Part shown: one piece after another, positions 1-10,913 of the stretch
How positions within the stretch are numbered: the stretch's first letter is position 1
How the letters are laid out: every line of letters begins with the position of its first letter
Source of the DNA: Arcuatula senhousia
Taxonomy: Eukaryota; Mollusca; Bivalvia; Mytilida; Mytilidae
DNA: 64,000 nucleotides
Direction of reading: 5' to 3'
Assembly: GCA_963971305.1 (NCBI GenBank)
Contig: OZ020313.1
Span: 23,447,260 to 23,511,259 of the forward strand
Made by a program: the position numbers and the translations under genes
Notes under the pieces: model-generated
Told to the model about the DNA's origin: nothing
Databases searched by the model: none
Seen by the model: the letters and a program-made list of their open reading frames with translations, nothing else

Positions 1-850
1 CAGAGGTTTCTTTCGTTTATAAAACTTTCATCGTACATTTGTCGTATTTCAATCTTTAATAATCTCTTTAGTTTTATAATACTTTAATATTAGAAATGTT
101 GTTCCTTTACATCATTGAATCGCTAAAATAGATGGCTTTGATACCTTATTTTTAATATACGTACATTGTATTAAACAATATTAGATTATTTGGCTTTCTT
201 ATCAAGAGTAAGCTTATATTTCTAAAGTAGATATTGACCTTTGAAAACGCCATTCAAATTAGATGAGACATTTGCTTAAGTCTTTGATCATAATACGGAA
301 TTTCTTACCACGTTTAATTCTTTGTAATGCACATCTATATTATTTCCACTTTTTAAAAATCCAATTTACTAAATCGTTGATCATTGTTTAAATAGGCTTT
401 GTTTTATTCTTGTTAAACCAAGAATGCCTAAAATGTTTGAAAAATCATATTTTGAGTTTCGTTCAACTTATTTGTTTCAGGCATAAAATAATTTCTATTC
501 AGATTGCAGAATCTAAGTGATTTTGTAGTGGCCCCATTGATAATTTATGAAAGGATATGGAGAACATGAACATGAGACCACAGTAAATATGTAAACTCTA
601 ACTGCAAATTATTTTTATAAGCTGTATGGCCATTTCGGAAATTTATTCCTCATTGAGCCTCCTTTTGTCGACCGAACCAGGAACCTTTGCTTTAGTGGTC
701 CATATCCTACACCCTAGAATCTCTCTAAGCTTTGAATTGCACAAATACATGGAGAAAAGGTTTGCCAAAAGTAAAAAAAAAAATGTTTTAAGCAGCTAGT
801 TATAGTGTAAAGTAAAAAAGAATTTAAAAAATCATTCAAATAACTACCCA
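1..850. repeat. Dispersed repeat block A, copy 1
   Basis: Non-coding, AT-rich. It is similar with substitutions and indels to 2600-3540 and, in reverse complement, to about 8240-8540. Shared landmarks are ATCATTGAATC, CTTATCAAGAGTAAGCTTAT, TTAGTGGTCCATA and TTGAATTGCACAAATACATG. No gene is seen. Confidence 0.7.
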
Positions 851-867
851 CATGACAATTCATACCA

Positions 868-1045
868 TTCAACAACGTTTGGTATTTTTGGTTTTATTGT
901 TCTATGCTCTTCATACTCATGTAGTATTTGGCATTTTCAATATTTTTGGTAGAGCGCCTCTGATGAGTCTTGAATAGACGAAACGCGCGTCAGGCGTAGC
1001 TAAATTTACTGTCTGGAACTTTGTTGTTATTTTTATTACTTAACA
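868..1045 (+). mobile_element. Retrozyme-type fragment carrying a hammerhead
   Basis: It starts with a TTTGGTATTTTTGG leader, passes through the ribozyme and ends after GGAACTTTGTTGT. The same leader and tail flank the ribozymes at 9.2-10.95 kb. It replaces a stretch of the surrounding repeat block that is present at about 3590-3780, so it looks like an insertion into that block. Confidence 0.6.
945..1006 (+). ncRNA. Type I hammerhead ribozyme, intact core (HHR1)
   Basis: Stem I is GCGCCT (954-959) with AGGCGT (992-997). The core CTGATGA is at 960-966. Stem II GTCT/AGAC closes loop TGAAT. GAAA is at 980-983, and stem III is the palindromic ACGCGCGT. The cleavage triplet is GTC, with the predicted cut after 991. 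All bases needed for catalysis in the hammerhead consensus are present. A second short helix continues stem I beyond an internal loop, as in natural fast-cleaving hammerheads. Confidence 0.85.
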
Positions 1046-1600
1046 AGGGGTAAACTACTATTTTAATCGGTTAAAGGCTTGAATCAAAGCCTCTACAAAC
1101 TCATTCAACGACTTCCAACAGAAAAACAAATATTTCGAGATGAGTTAAAGATAGATATTTAACTTAAAAAGTATTTAAAATTTTGTAAGGAGAAATGTTT
1201 GTCTACAATGACAGTATACCTTAGTGAAGATTTTTTTTTTAAAAATCATTAAATGAGCTGAACTGAGGATTGTCAAAATATTGCATTTTGATTTGTCCTT
1301 ATACTCATACTTTTTTCGACTCCCATGAATATGTTGCCAGCCTTTTTTATTCTTGAAAAAATGGCTGGAGGATATTCTTTTAAGACATGATGAGGCATTA
1401 GTTGAAATAATTAAGATATAACAGGAAGGCTTTTCATGATAGGTTTTTTAAGCATCATAGCTAGGTTACAGAACAGGAGTTTAATTATACATAGAATAAT
1501 CATCTAAAGATTTTTTATGAATAAGAAGGCGTTTACCTTTTTACCTTTTCAAACTCTTATGTATGCGAATATTCCAACCTGGCATCCTGGTCAATATCCT
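1045..1600 (+). repeat. Dispersed repeat block B, copy 1
   Basis: Related to 3770-4320, about 4655-5230, the inverted copy at about 7500-8060, and a partial copy at about 11850-12290. Landmarks are AACGACTTCCAACAG, GATGAGTTAAA, TGAACTGAGGATTGTCAA, GCCTTTTTTATTCTTGAAAA, ATGGCTGGAGGATATTCTTT and AACAGGAAGGCTTTTCATGA. No coding sense is recognised. Confidence 0.7.
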
Positions 1601-1624
1601 AAGCGGCCTTGGCTTCCGGTCGAA

Positions 1625-1865
1625 GAATATAAAACTTCTTTTTTTCTTTGTGTTCTACAAACATGCACCAAGAGGTTTTTCGGATTTCTAAAAAAAAAAA
1701 CAACAAAAAACTTCAGAAAATTATGCAGGAAGATCTTTTGAGAAATGGTTTTGAAATGAATGAAAAAATCTATTAACCCGTATGAAACATATAGCTAGGG
1801 TAAATAGTAAAGCGTAAAATACCTTTGACGTTGCACTGTACTGCACATCGCAAACAGCTCGTTCT
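1625..1865 (+). repeat. Repeat with inverted copy at 10965-11200
   Basis: The reverse complement of about 10965-11200 matches this stretch. Shared words are TTTGTGTTCTACAAACATGC, CACCAAGAGG, GGTAAATAGTAAAGCG and AAAATACCTTTGAC. The two copies lie 9.3 kb apart in opposite orientation. Short open frames here are not convincing genes. Confidence 0.7.
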
Positions 1866-2148
1866 ATCTGTTTGTTGACAAAAATAATAAACTTGGTTTA
1901 TTTATGCATGATTTTGTTGTTGTAAACTGTTGTAATTTTACCCGGTAAGGGTTGGTATTTGTCATTACTTACAAAGATGCAGCTAGAAAATAATTTATCA
2001 TATTTTGTTAAGGAATATGGGCATTTTCAATACTATGAAATTGTCCTTGTAATTCTCATATTTGGGTTCTAGACCGGCAAATGTTTGCTTATTTATATTT
2101 TCTCTTTATACAGAATTTGTAGCGTTTGGCATTTTTATCTTTTATTGA

Positions 2149-2203
2149 GCGCCTTTGATGATTCTTGATTAGACAAAACGAGGGTCAGGCGTACAAAGTT
2201 GAC
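2149..2203 (+). ncRNA. Decayed hammerhead ribozyme
   Basis: Clearly related to the intact copies: GAGCGCC, TTGATGA, TCTTGATTAGAC, CAGGCGT and a following ACTTTGTT. The first core C has become T, and the GAAA box has become AAAA after AGAC, so cleavage is not expected. Confidence 0.7.
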
Positions 2204-2229
2204 TGAATGGCACTTTGTTTCATTTTGAA

Positions 2230-2600
2230 AACATCAGTAACATTAAAAAGGAGAGTCATTCTTTTAACTTCTAAGACACTATTTTATGCATTCTTATGGG
2301 GAGTGTCTTATAATGGGCCAGATGTTTCTTTCGTTTAGAAGGGCACCACTGCAGTGGTGGATAAAGAGGTCCTCCCCTTCTCCGCTTGATGAGGAAAATC
2401 TTGTTTGGTAGTATAGAAAACCGTCGAAGCTTCGCCAATTTGGCCCCAACCATCCAGTCAGTGCCCCTTTTTGCCAAGATTTCTGGATCAGCCACTGGTC
2501 TGATGAGTCTTGGGTGGACAAATCGCGCGTAGATTGTGGCAGGATTTGTTTCCTTGAACTTTGTTGTATTTTTTTTCAAAAAATATCACATAAACATTTC
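2230..2600 (+). repeat. Dispersed repeat block R with ribozyme-like fossil, copy 1
   Basis: Its inverted copy is at about 8580-8960. It contains a ribozyme-like segment at about 2483-2545: stem I arms GCCAC and GTGGC, the core CTGATGA at 2500-2506, a GTCT/GGAC stem II, then AAAT where GAAA is required and CGCGCGTA. The lost G of the GAAA box predicts inactivity. Both copies of the block share this lesion. An open frame across it is an accident of the repeat. Confidence 0.65.
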
Positions 2601-3540
2601 CACTCAAATCAATTTATTATGATAAAATCATAAAGTTTCCTTCAATCCATAAAGTTTAATGATATTTTAATATTAAAATTCTTTTTCTTTTTCATCATTG
2701 AATCACTATATAGATAGCTATGAAACCTTATTCTGTAATATACGTATTAAACTATATTAGATTATTAGGCTTTCTTATCAAGAGTAAGCTTATATCTATA
2801 TGATTTCAAAGCAGATATTGACCTTTGAAAATGTCATTTAAGGGGGTACAGAACACCTAAGGGAGATAACTCTTAAATATCACTTGAACGTTTTAGTCAG
2901 GCACATTTATTCAAAGAATTCAAGCTTCTCAATGATCAAAATATAAAATGTTGAAACTCCATTATGTTCAATGAAAATTTTCACAAGAAACCTATGGTTC
3001 AATTTTCTTAAGATTTAGCAATTAAATTTATTTCACTAAAGTACATATTTCAGCAAATTTTCAGGAAAATTAATCGACACAATTTGATTTTAGCCAAAGT
3101 GTTGGGTACCTCCTTAAATCTTCTAAAGTCTTTGATCAAAATATGGAATTTCCTACAATGTTTTATTCTTAGCAATGCACAAACCTATAATATTTTCACT
3201 TTTAGAAATTTCATTTACTAAATCATTGAACATTGTTTAAGTAGGCTTTTTCTATTATTGTTAAACCAAGAATGCCAAAAAAATGTTAGACGACCCATAT
3301 TTTGAGTAATATTCATAAGACAATTTCTATTCAGTATTTGAGTATGGCTCTTGAAGTTGGCCCTCATTGAGCCTACTCTTGTCTACAAAACCATGAACCG
3401 TTGCGTTAGTGGTCCATACCCTAGACCATAGAATATCCGTCTGAGATTTGAATTGCACAAATACATGGAGAAAAAGGTTGAAAAAAGCATGAAACCAATA
3501 AGAAAGAAGTGTTCTTAATCCGCTTGTTATATGCAGTAAA
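2600..3540 (+). repeat. Dispersed repeat block A, copy 2
   Basis: Diverged direct copy of 1-850, with about 250 bp of extra sequence near 2840-3110 (GGGGGTACAGAACACC onward) not seen in copy 1. No gene is seen. Confidence 0.65.
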
Positions 3541-3769
3541 ATGATTTTTTAAATGAAATAAAAAAATGTGCGTATAAGAATCATGAAAATAAATCGAACA
3601 ACAATGACTTGGTAAGGCATTGATTATCAGTGTTCGAATACCTTCTATCCGTTTGCATGTGTCTTTTTCCTGTCAGAGTCTGTTTATGCTATTAAATTGT
3701 TAATACTTAAGAATTAAAGAAAATTTTCGACCAAGATTCGACTAGGAAGCTGTCGATAAAATATATGAG

Positions 3770-4320
3770 GCCATACAAAACAAGGGATAAACTACGATTT
3801 TGTTGGTCTCAGTTATAAAACCTGAATATAAACCTCTTCAAAACTCATACAACGACTTCAAACAGAAATACAAATATTGCGACATGAGTGGAACATATAT
3901 ATTTATTCAAAAGTTTGTAATTAGAAATGATTGTCTACAAAGACATCATGCCTTTGTGAAGATTTTTTTTATTTTCATGTTAAATGATCTGAACTGAGGA
4001 TTGTCAAAATGCTGCATTTTGATAAGTCTTTCTACTCCTTTTTTTTCGATTTTCGTCAATCAGTTGCCAGCCTTTTATTATTCTTGAAAAAATGGCTGGA
4101 GGATATTCTTTTAATACATGATGAGGCATTACTTGAAATAATTAAGATCTAACAGGAAGGCTTTTCATGATAGTCAACTTTTTACGGAAGCATCAAACAT
4201 GTAGCTAGGCTACAGAGCAGAAGTTTAATTATATAGAGAATAATAATCTTATTTTTTTATAAGAAGGCGTTTACCTTTTCACACTCTTATGAATGTGAAT
4301 ATTCTTGGATATGGAATTGT
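3770..4320 (+). repeat. Dispersed repeat block B, copy 2
   Basis: Same landmarks as 1045-1600, with substitutions throughout. It contains GCCATACAAAACAAGGGATA, ATGGCTGGAGGATATTCTTT and AGCATCAAACATGTAGC. Non-coding. Confidence 0.65.
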
Positions 4321-4654
4321 GTTAAGACAAATATAACCCAGTAATATAATGCCCTACTTTAAGCAATTTTCATTAAGTGTTGAACGAAAAGCATCATAGC
4401 TAGTTTACAGAACACGAGTTTAATTATATATAGAATAACTATCTAAGGGAGCTGCCATTTGATTTTTATTGGGGGTCTATGAATGTTTTCTTCGTCCTGC
4501 ATAGATTGTCAATGAAAAAATACACTTAGTGTTCAAAAACGTTTTATCCGTATGCATCTGTCTTTTTAAGTGCCAGAGTCAGTCTCATACTATTCAACAG
4601 TTTACTTAAATATAAATGTGAAGAATACACTCCACCAATATCAGACTTGGAGGC

Positions 4655-5280
4655 TGTCGATTAAATACATGACGTTTATATAGAACAAGGAGTAAACTTC
4701 GATTGTGTCGGTAAAAGTTAAAAGACTTGAATCAAGACCTCTTCAAAACTCAAACAACGATTCCAACAGAAATACAAATATTTCAACATGAGTTCAACAT
4801 AGATATTTATCTAAGAAAAGTTATTTAAAAGTTTGTGATGAGAAATGTTTGTCTACAAAGACAGCATTCCTTTGTGAATTTTTTTTATTTTCATTTTAAA
4901 TGAGCTGATTTGAGGATTGTCAAAATACTGTATTTTAATTTGTCTTTATACTCATACTTTTTTCGAATTTCGTGAATCAGTTGTCAGCCTTTTTTTATTC
5001 TTGAAAAAATGGCTGGAGGATATTCTTTAAGACATGATGAGGCATAAGTGGAAATAATTAAGATCTAACAGGAAGGCTTTTCATGATAGTTAACTTTTTA
5101 CGGAAGCATCAAACATGTAGCTAGGCTACATTTGTACAGAGCAGAAGTTTAATTATATAGAATAATAATCTTATATTTTATAAGAAGGCGTTAACCTTTT
5201 CACACTCTTATGAGTGAATTTTGTTAGAACAAACATAACCCAGTTAATATAATGCCCTACTTTAAACATTTTCATTCATT
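4655..5280 (+). repeat. Dispersed repeat block B, copy 3
   Basis: Third direct copy of the block, with CTGTCGATTAAATACATGA, AACAGAAATACAAATATTTC, ATGGCTGGAGGATATTC and GAAGCATCAAACATGTAGCT. The stretch 4320-4655 between copies repeats the end of copy 2 in degraded form. Confidence 0.65.
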
Positions 5281-6040
5281 GCGTTTGAAAAAAAAGAAAA
5301 TCTTTTCACCTCTGACATATCATTATTATTAATATTTTTTCCAGTTAACAAAATGCCTTGTATGTAAGCTTCTTATATTGGCTAATTCTTAAGAACACTA
5401 TATTTTGATGTAATGTTATACCCTACAGTTTTTAGGCATTAAGGTTAGTTACATAGACAATTTATATGAATGTAAAACATGTTTTGATGGATCTTCACAA
5501 ACCTAGAAATGAACTGATTATAGCATTAGATTCTTTTTGAATTTTCCACCAAAGGTGATTTTTGTCGAGAGAAAAAAATTGCTCATCGATTTAAAAAAAG
5601 AATTTTTAGCCGGGATAATCGAGGTAGCGATTAGCCACAAGGCTATAGGTACGATGCCCTTTCAGTTATTTACCAATCAAAATCTAGCAAATGGCCGTGT
5701 TGCCTTGTCACATATCAATTCAACACCAATTTGCGCTCTCAATATAGTTCCTTTCCCACTCTACTTTTATATTAAACATAAACAATCTTTAAAAATTGTA
5801 GATTATCCCGGCTACCAGTACTTTCAGTACTTTGATTAATAATGATTTTGTTATATTTCCAGTCCACGACACGTGATGCTCATAAAATTAGTTATTTTAA
5901 CAGAAGACAACATGAATTGTAATCTCAGATATCACGCGCAACAAGTTACTGATAGTAAGGTAAATTTGCAGTTACTTAAGCTAGAAATTATGAGATGTGG
6001 GACAATTGTAGGCGACACAACCTACAATATAAACGAATAT
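5281..6040. other. Intergenic, nothing recognised
   Basis: An open frame of 100 codons at 5537-5839 (+) has no recognisable motif. It lies beside repeat sequence and lacks splice-site or codon-use support. It is treated as non-coding. Confidence 0.5.
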
Positions 6041-6330
6041 TTTTTTTTTTAAAAGCCCACAACGGAAAACAGCCAGCAGCCTTCAATGTGACTAGCGGTC
6101 GCTGATCGCTGTATTGCAATTGGCCCTGGATTGAAAATAGACTACAATCCTTAAGTGACTTCAACATGGATTGCGCTAGACAGTTGACCAAAGTATAAAT
6201 CAAATCAAATATACTTAATTGCCAAAATAAAAGGCGCCAATTACTGGCTGACAAAATACATGTAAACAGACAAAGACAATGAATACAGACAGTTATAAAA
6301 CAAATACACAAAATTTGCCATCTGTTCTTT
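6040..6330. repeat. Dispersed repeat D
   Basis: Shares GCCAGCAGCCTTCAA, a GCTG-rich centre and GCAATTGGCCC with about 12980-13150, 13805-13990 and 36415-36610. This is a bivalve-type dispersed repeat of unknown class. Apparent open frames across it are not genes. Confidence 0.6.
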
Positions 6331-6544
6331 TATAACCCTCACACACACAAGGGAACAGAAGAAAAATATATGTATATATGAATATCTACAAATGAAGAAT
6401 ATGTCACCTAGTTTCAAAATAATTATGATTAATGAATATGAATTTCAATTTATTACTCCTGGTTTAAGAGGGCCTGTTTACTTGCGTTAAGTGACGCAAG
6501 AAGCTTATAAAGATTATTATAAACAAAATTGTCCTCGGAGGAAA

Positions 6545-7440
6545 TTAACTATAAAAGCTTCTGATCAATGTCTAATGTATTAAAATTTTTGTAAGTTACG
6601 GACAGTAGATCTAGAAATGGTCTACGTGTAGTATCTAAACTTGGACATTTTAAGAGAAAGTGTTTTTCATCCTCCACCTCAGTCTTACAGAGTCTACAAA
6701 TTCTATCTTCAGCTCTTAACCCTTTGTGACGCCCCCTTTCAATTTCTAAGTCATGTGCACTTATTAGGAATTTTGTTATTATTTTTCTCTTATGATAGTC
6801 CCCCCATGAAAGATATTCTTCGCACATGAAGTTCTGTGTAAAACGTCTATAAGTTCTATGCTTATTACCATGGTTGGGGTCTAATCCATCGTTAAATAAT
6901 TGTTTTTTTTCCAAACAGAGTTGTATTTTTCATGTTACTTGTTAAAAACATACTTTTTATTCATTTTACTAATAGAAAATAAGATTTATCTATGTTAAAA
7001 AAACTTAAGAATTTCATTTATACAGTGCACCCAGGATATTTTAGAAACCTCCATTAAAGTTTTGGAGCACATAAATGCTTCGTGGAGAAGAATATCTTCT
7101 GTGTTACTTAATCTTACATAGTATGATAGCATATTTATTACAACTTCCAACATTAACGGATAGCGTCCTAGTTCACCCATAGCAGCATTTGTTGTTGAGC
7201 GCTTTTTTACTTCCAACAGGTTTTTACAAAATTTTCTGTGGATTAATTCTATTGGCAAGTCATTATACATCTTACTAAAAAAGTTATTTTTTGATAATTT
7301 TTGTCCGGGAAAAAAGCCCCAAATCTCACTTCCATATAAAAATACTGACCTCACAGTGTGGTAAAACACATGTGTGAGGGTTTTAATCTTAGGCTTATGG
7401 CCTTCAAAGCATTTAACAAATTTAAAATAAGCTTTTAGCC
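6545..7440 (-). mobile_element. LINE 3' fragment, thumb and C-terminal region, frameshifted
   Basis: Two minus-strand reading frames (7369-6995 and 6914-6549) together read as the C-terminal half of a non-LTR retrotransposon polymerase. They contain FYHTVRSVFLYGSEIWG, a GELGRYPL segment, RGRHKGLRAEDRICRLC and CCHC-like spacing C-x2-C...H-x4-C. Open sequence extends to about 7440. A break near 6915-6990 separates the frames. The catalytic palm is absent, so this is a dead 5'-truncated copy. Confidence 0.8.
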
Positions 7441-7499
7441 CATTTTTATATATCTCTTTTCTAGTTCAGAAACATACACCATGACAGACCCAGTATATT

Positions 7500-8060
7500 G
7501 ACAATCCTCAGTTTAACTCTTTGTACATGTAAAAAAATCCTCTCAGCATGTGTTCGAGTCCGTTTGTATTTAACAAAAAGAGATTTCCCATACTGTATGT
7601 GATTACGTTTGTCAGTTACCTGCCAAAGGTTGGTGGTTTCCTTTTGGTACTCCGAAACTGACCGCCCTACATGGCCCAGGTGTGTCGATAAAAGGCGTTA
7701 AACACCAACACACACCTGTAAAAAAAGTCTTCACAAAATTATGTTGTCTTTGTAAACAAACATTTCTAATTACAAACTTTTAAATACTTTTCTTAGATAA
7801 ATATCTATGTTCAAATCATCTCGAAGTAGGAAGTCGTTGCATGAATTTTGTAGAGGTTTTGATTCAGGCCTTATAAATTTTATTTATAAAGATCGTAGTT
7901 TACTCATTTGTTCTATATGAACGTCATGTATTTTATCGGCAGCCCCAAGTCTAACATTGGTCGAATGTGTACTTTACATTATTATGAAAGTGAACTGTTG
8001 AATAGTATGAGACAGACTCTGGTACTTAAAAAGACAGATGCATACGGACAGAACGTATTT
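7500..8060 (-). repeat. Dispersed repeat block B, inverted copy; includes a short repeat M
   Basis: Reverse complement of the 1045-1600 / 3770-4320 / 4655-5230 block. Interrupting it at about 7605-7712 is a second dispersed repeat (GGTTTCCTTTTGGTACTCCG, GCGTTAAACACCAACACAC). Related sequence is found on the other strand at 25740-25930. Confidence 0.65.
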
Positions 8061-8239
8061 GAACGCTGATTATTCATAGATAATATACCCTACCAAGTCA
8101 TTATTGTGCAACTTTTTCATGATTGTCATTACGCGCAGTTTTTTAAAATTATTTTTGTTTATTATATCTTACTATATACGCTACAACTTACTTGATAAAA
8201 AAATACTTTTTATTTATTATTTTTTGGCAACCCTTTTCA

Positions 8240-8540
8240 TCGTGTCTTCATGCAATTCAAAGCCCAGAAGAAGATCCCATGATGCAGGATATGGACCACT
8301 AACGCAAAGGTTCGTGGTTCAGTCGACATGATTAGACCCAATGGGAAGTACAAGCTTTTTCTTTATAAGAAGACAAAATAATCTAATATTGGTTTATATT
8401 AAAGAATAAGGTTTCATAGCTATCTATATAGTGAATCAATGATTCAAAAGAAACAAAATTTCTAATATGAAAATACCATAAAACATTAAGGAATGAAGGA
8501 TGCTTTATGATTTAATTATAAATTGAATGGAGTGGCAATT
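8240..8540 (-). repeat. Dispersed repeat block A, inverted partial copy
   Basis: The reverse complement shares TTAGTGGTCCATA, TCACTATATAGATAGCTATG and AAACCTTATTC with 2600-3540. With the neighbouring block R copy it forms one arm of a large diverged inverted repeat. Confidence 0.65.
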
Positions 8541-8579
8541 TAAAAGACGTATATTTCTATTATTGAAGATAAGAGTTTT

Positions 8580-8960
8580 TTTCGTCTTAATTCCTTTGGA
8601 AAGCCAGACGAGGTGTGATATTTGATATGAACAGGTTTACGTGATACTTTTTGAAAAAAATACAACAAAGTTCAAAGCAACAAATCCTGTCACTCACTAC
8701 GCGCGCTTTGTCCACCCAAGACTCATCAGAACAGTGGCTGATCCAGAAATCTCGACAAAGAGGGGCACTGGCATGATGATTGGGTCCAACTTGGTCAAGC
8801 TTCGATGGTTTTGTATACAACCAAACAAGATTTTCCTGCCAATCGGTGAACGAGGAGGACCCCTGCCTCCCTAATTCACCCCTTCAGAAGCGCATCATAA
8901 CAAACTTCCCATAAGGACGCATAAAATAGCGTCTTAGTAGTTTAAAAAATGACTCTCCTT
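8580..8960 (-). repeat. Dispersed repeat block R with ribozyme-like fossil, inverted copy
   Basis: Reverse complement of 2230-2600. The minus strand carries the core CTGATGA, GTCT/GGAC stem II, AAAG in place of GAAA, and CGCGCGTA at about 8765-8695. The critical G is lost here too. Non-coding despite a short open frame at 8641-8874. Confidence 0.65.
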
Positions 8961-9199
8961 TTTAAGGTTTTTGTGTATTAGCACAACACAATAATATAAT
9001 AAGTTTTTTTGTTTTTAAATCCCAAGTCGGTCCATTTTGCTTTTCAATTTTTTATACGGTCTTTCCTTTAAATTTAAGTTTGTAGATCAAAAGTATGTGT
9101 TTCTTTTTAATTCAGAAATAAACCACCCAAGAAGAGGTTGAAGGTTCAGAAGTCTGTTACATTTTACTTCAGTTATTATTTTTTTTAAGTTCAGTATTT

Positions 9200-9256
9200 G
9201 GTAGAGCGCCTCTGATGAGTCTTGAATAGACGAAACGCGCGTCAGGCGTAGCAAAA
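9200..9256 (+). ncRNA. Type I hammerhead ribozyme, intact core (HHR2)
   Basis: GCGCCT at 9206-9211, CTGATGA at 9212-9218, stem II GTCT/AGAC with loop TGAAT, GAAA at 9232-9235, palindromic stem III, GTC with the predicted cut after 9243, then AGGCGT and a distal CAAAA arm of stem I. First member of the tandem array. Confidence 0.88.
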
Positions 9257-10078
9257 TTTATTGTCTGGAACTTTGTTGTAATTTATATTTCTAACATCCG
9301 TGACGGTTAGCGCTGCTTGTGGAGTTTTAATTCCCCGAGGTTAGCCCGCTCCAGCATCAACACCTTTGTGTTGACGAACACATCAAAGCTTTAAATTATC
9401 CGTTTAAATTTCTAAATTGTCAAAACCCTAAGGTTCTTCCTACCCCAGACATAGGTTGGTCTAAGTCATTATTTGGTTTCTAAGTTGACATTTTTTGGTA
9501 TAATTCTATGCTCTTTAAAGTCATATAGTATTTGGCATTTAAACTTTTGGTAGAGCGCCTCTGATGAGTCTTGAATAGACGAAACGCGCGTCAGGCGTAG
9601 CATTTATTGTCTGGAACTTTGTTGTCATTTATATATCTTATTCTCTAAAGAGTACTGTAATTAAATATATTGACCGGCCTTTTTCAGAATGGTACAAATA
9701 TTTGAAATTTGCACAAATAGTTTCATTGATAATTTGTTATTGATCCATGGCATTTTTTGACAATTATCTTCCTAAGCTGCGTCCCATTGTAGGTTGTGCC
9801 TTTTTTCATATGAGGATATATTTTTCATATCAAGTTATTTCGAATGTTTTGATTCATTTTTCTCCAAAATGACGCCAGCATGTAAAAGTTTGCTGTTTCA
9901 CTCCCTAAGGTTCTTCCTACCCCAGACATAGGTTGATCATCTTAGTAATAATTTGGTTCCCCCGTTTGGTATTTTTGGTTTTATTGTTCTATGCTCTTCA
10001 TAATCATAAAGTTTTTGGCATTTTCAATATTTTTGGTAGAGCGCCTCTGATGAGTCTTGAATAGACGAAACGCGCGTC
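9244..10078 (+). mobile_element. Retrozyme tandem unit 1 (835 bp)
   Basis: Bounded by predicted cleavage sites. It contains two monomers, 349 nt (9244-9592) and 486 nt (9593-10078), each ending in a hammerhead. Both monomers share the word CCTAAGGTTCTTCCTACC before the ribozyme. The 349-nt monomer carries TTAGCGCTGCTTGTGGAG and GGTTAGCCCGCTCCAGCATC. No open frame is present, as expected of a non-autonomous element. Confidence 0.8.
9549..9605 (+). ncRNA. Type I hammerhead ribozyme, intact core (HHR3)
   Basis: GCGCCT at 9555-9560, CTGATGA at 9561-9567, stem II and loop identical to HHR2, GAAA at 9581-9584, GTC with the cut after 9592, then AGGCGTAGC. The distal stem I arm is shorter (CATTTA follows instead of CAAAATTTA). 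Confidence 0.87.
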
Positions 10079-10094
10079 AGGCGTAGCAAAATTT
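10034..10094 (+). ncRNA. Type I hammerhead ribozyme, intact core (HHR4)
   Basis: GCGCCT at 10041-10046, CTGATGA at 10047-10053, GAAA at 10067-10070, GTC with the cut after 10078, then AGGCGT. The distal TTTTG/CAAAA arm that extends stem I past an internal loop is intact. Confidence 0.88.
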
Positions 10095-10913
10095 ATTGTC
10101 TGGAACTTTGTTGTAATTTATATTTCTAACATCCGTGACGGTTAGCGCTGCTTGTGGAGTTTTAATTCCCCGAGGTTAGCCCGCTCCAGCATCAACACCT
10201 TTGTGTTGACGAACACATCAAAGCTTTAAATTATCCGTTTAAATTTCTAAATTGTCAAAACCCTAAGGTTCTTCCTACCCCAGACATAGGTTGGTCTAAG
10301 TCATTATTTGGTTTCTAAGTTGACATTTTTTGGTATAATTCTATGCTCTTTAAAGTCATATAGTATTTGGCATTTAAACTTTTGGTAGAGCGCCTCTGAT
10401 GAGTCTTGAATAGACGAAACGCGCGTCAGGCGTAGCATTTATTGCCTGGAACTTTGTTGTAATTTATATATCTTATTCTCTAAAGAGTACTGTAATTAAA
10501 TATATTGACCGGCCTTTTTCAGAATGGTACAAATATTTGAAATTTGCACAAATAGTTTCATTGATAATTTGTTATTGATCCATGGCATTTTTTGACAATT
10601 ATCTTCCTAAGCTGCGTCCCATTGTAGGTTGTGCCTTTTTTCATATGAGGATATATTTTTCATATCAAGTTATTTCGAATGTTTTGATTCATTTTTCTCC
10701 AAAATGACGCCAGCATGTAAAAGTTTGCTGTTTCACTCCCTAAGGTTCTTCCTACCCCAGACATAGGTTGATCATCTTAGTAATAATTTGGTTCCCCCGT
10801 TTGGTATTTTTGGTTTTATTGTTCTATGCTCTTCATAATCATAAAGTTTTTGGCATTTTCAATATTTTTGGTAGAGCGCCTCTGATGAGTCTTGAATAGA
10901 CGAAACGCGCGTC
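10079..10913 (+). mobile_element. Retrozyme tandem unit 2 (835 bp)
   Basis: Near-identical copy of 9244-10078 at an exact 835-bp offset. The differences I noticed are single bases at 10445 and 10461. The alternating order of 349-nt (10079-10427) and 486-nt (10428-10913) monomers is kept. Confidence 0.8.
10384..10440 (+). ncRNA. Type I hammerhead ribozyme, intact core (HHR5)
   Basis: CTGATGA at 10396-10402, GAAA at 10416-10419, GTC with the cut after 10427. Identical core to HHR3, its counterpart one unit upstream. Confidence 0.87.

Noticed and set aside
8641..8874. Open frame with residues resembling those of the frame at 2271-2579 (-).
   Set aside because: Both are translations of the same non-coding repeat block R, so the similarity reflects DNA duplication and not a protein family.
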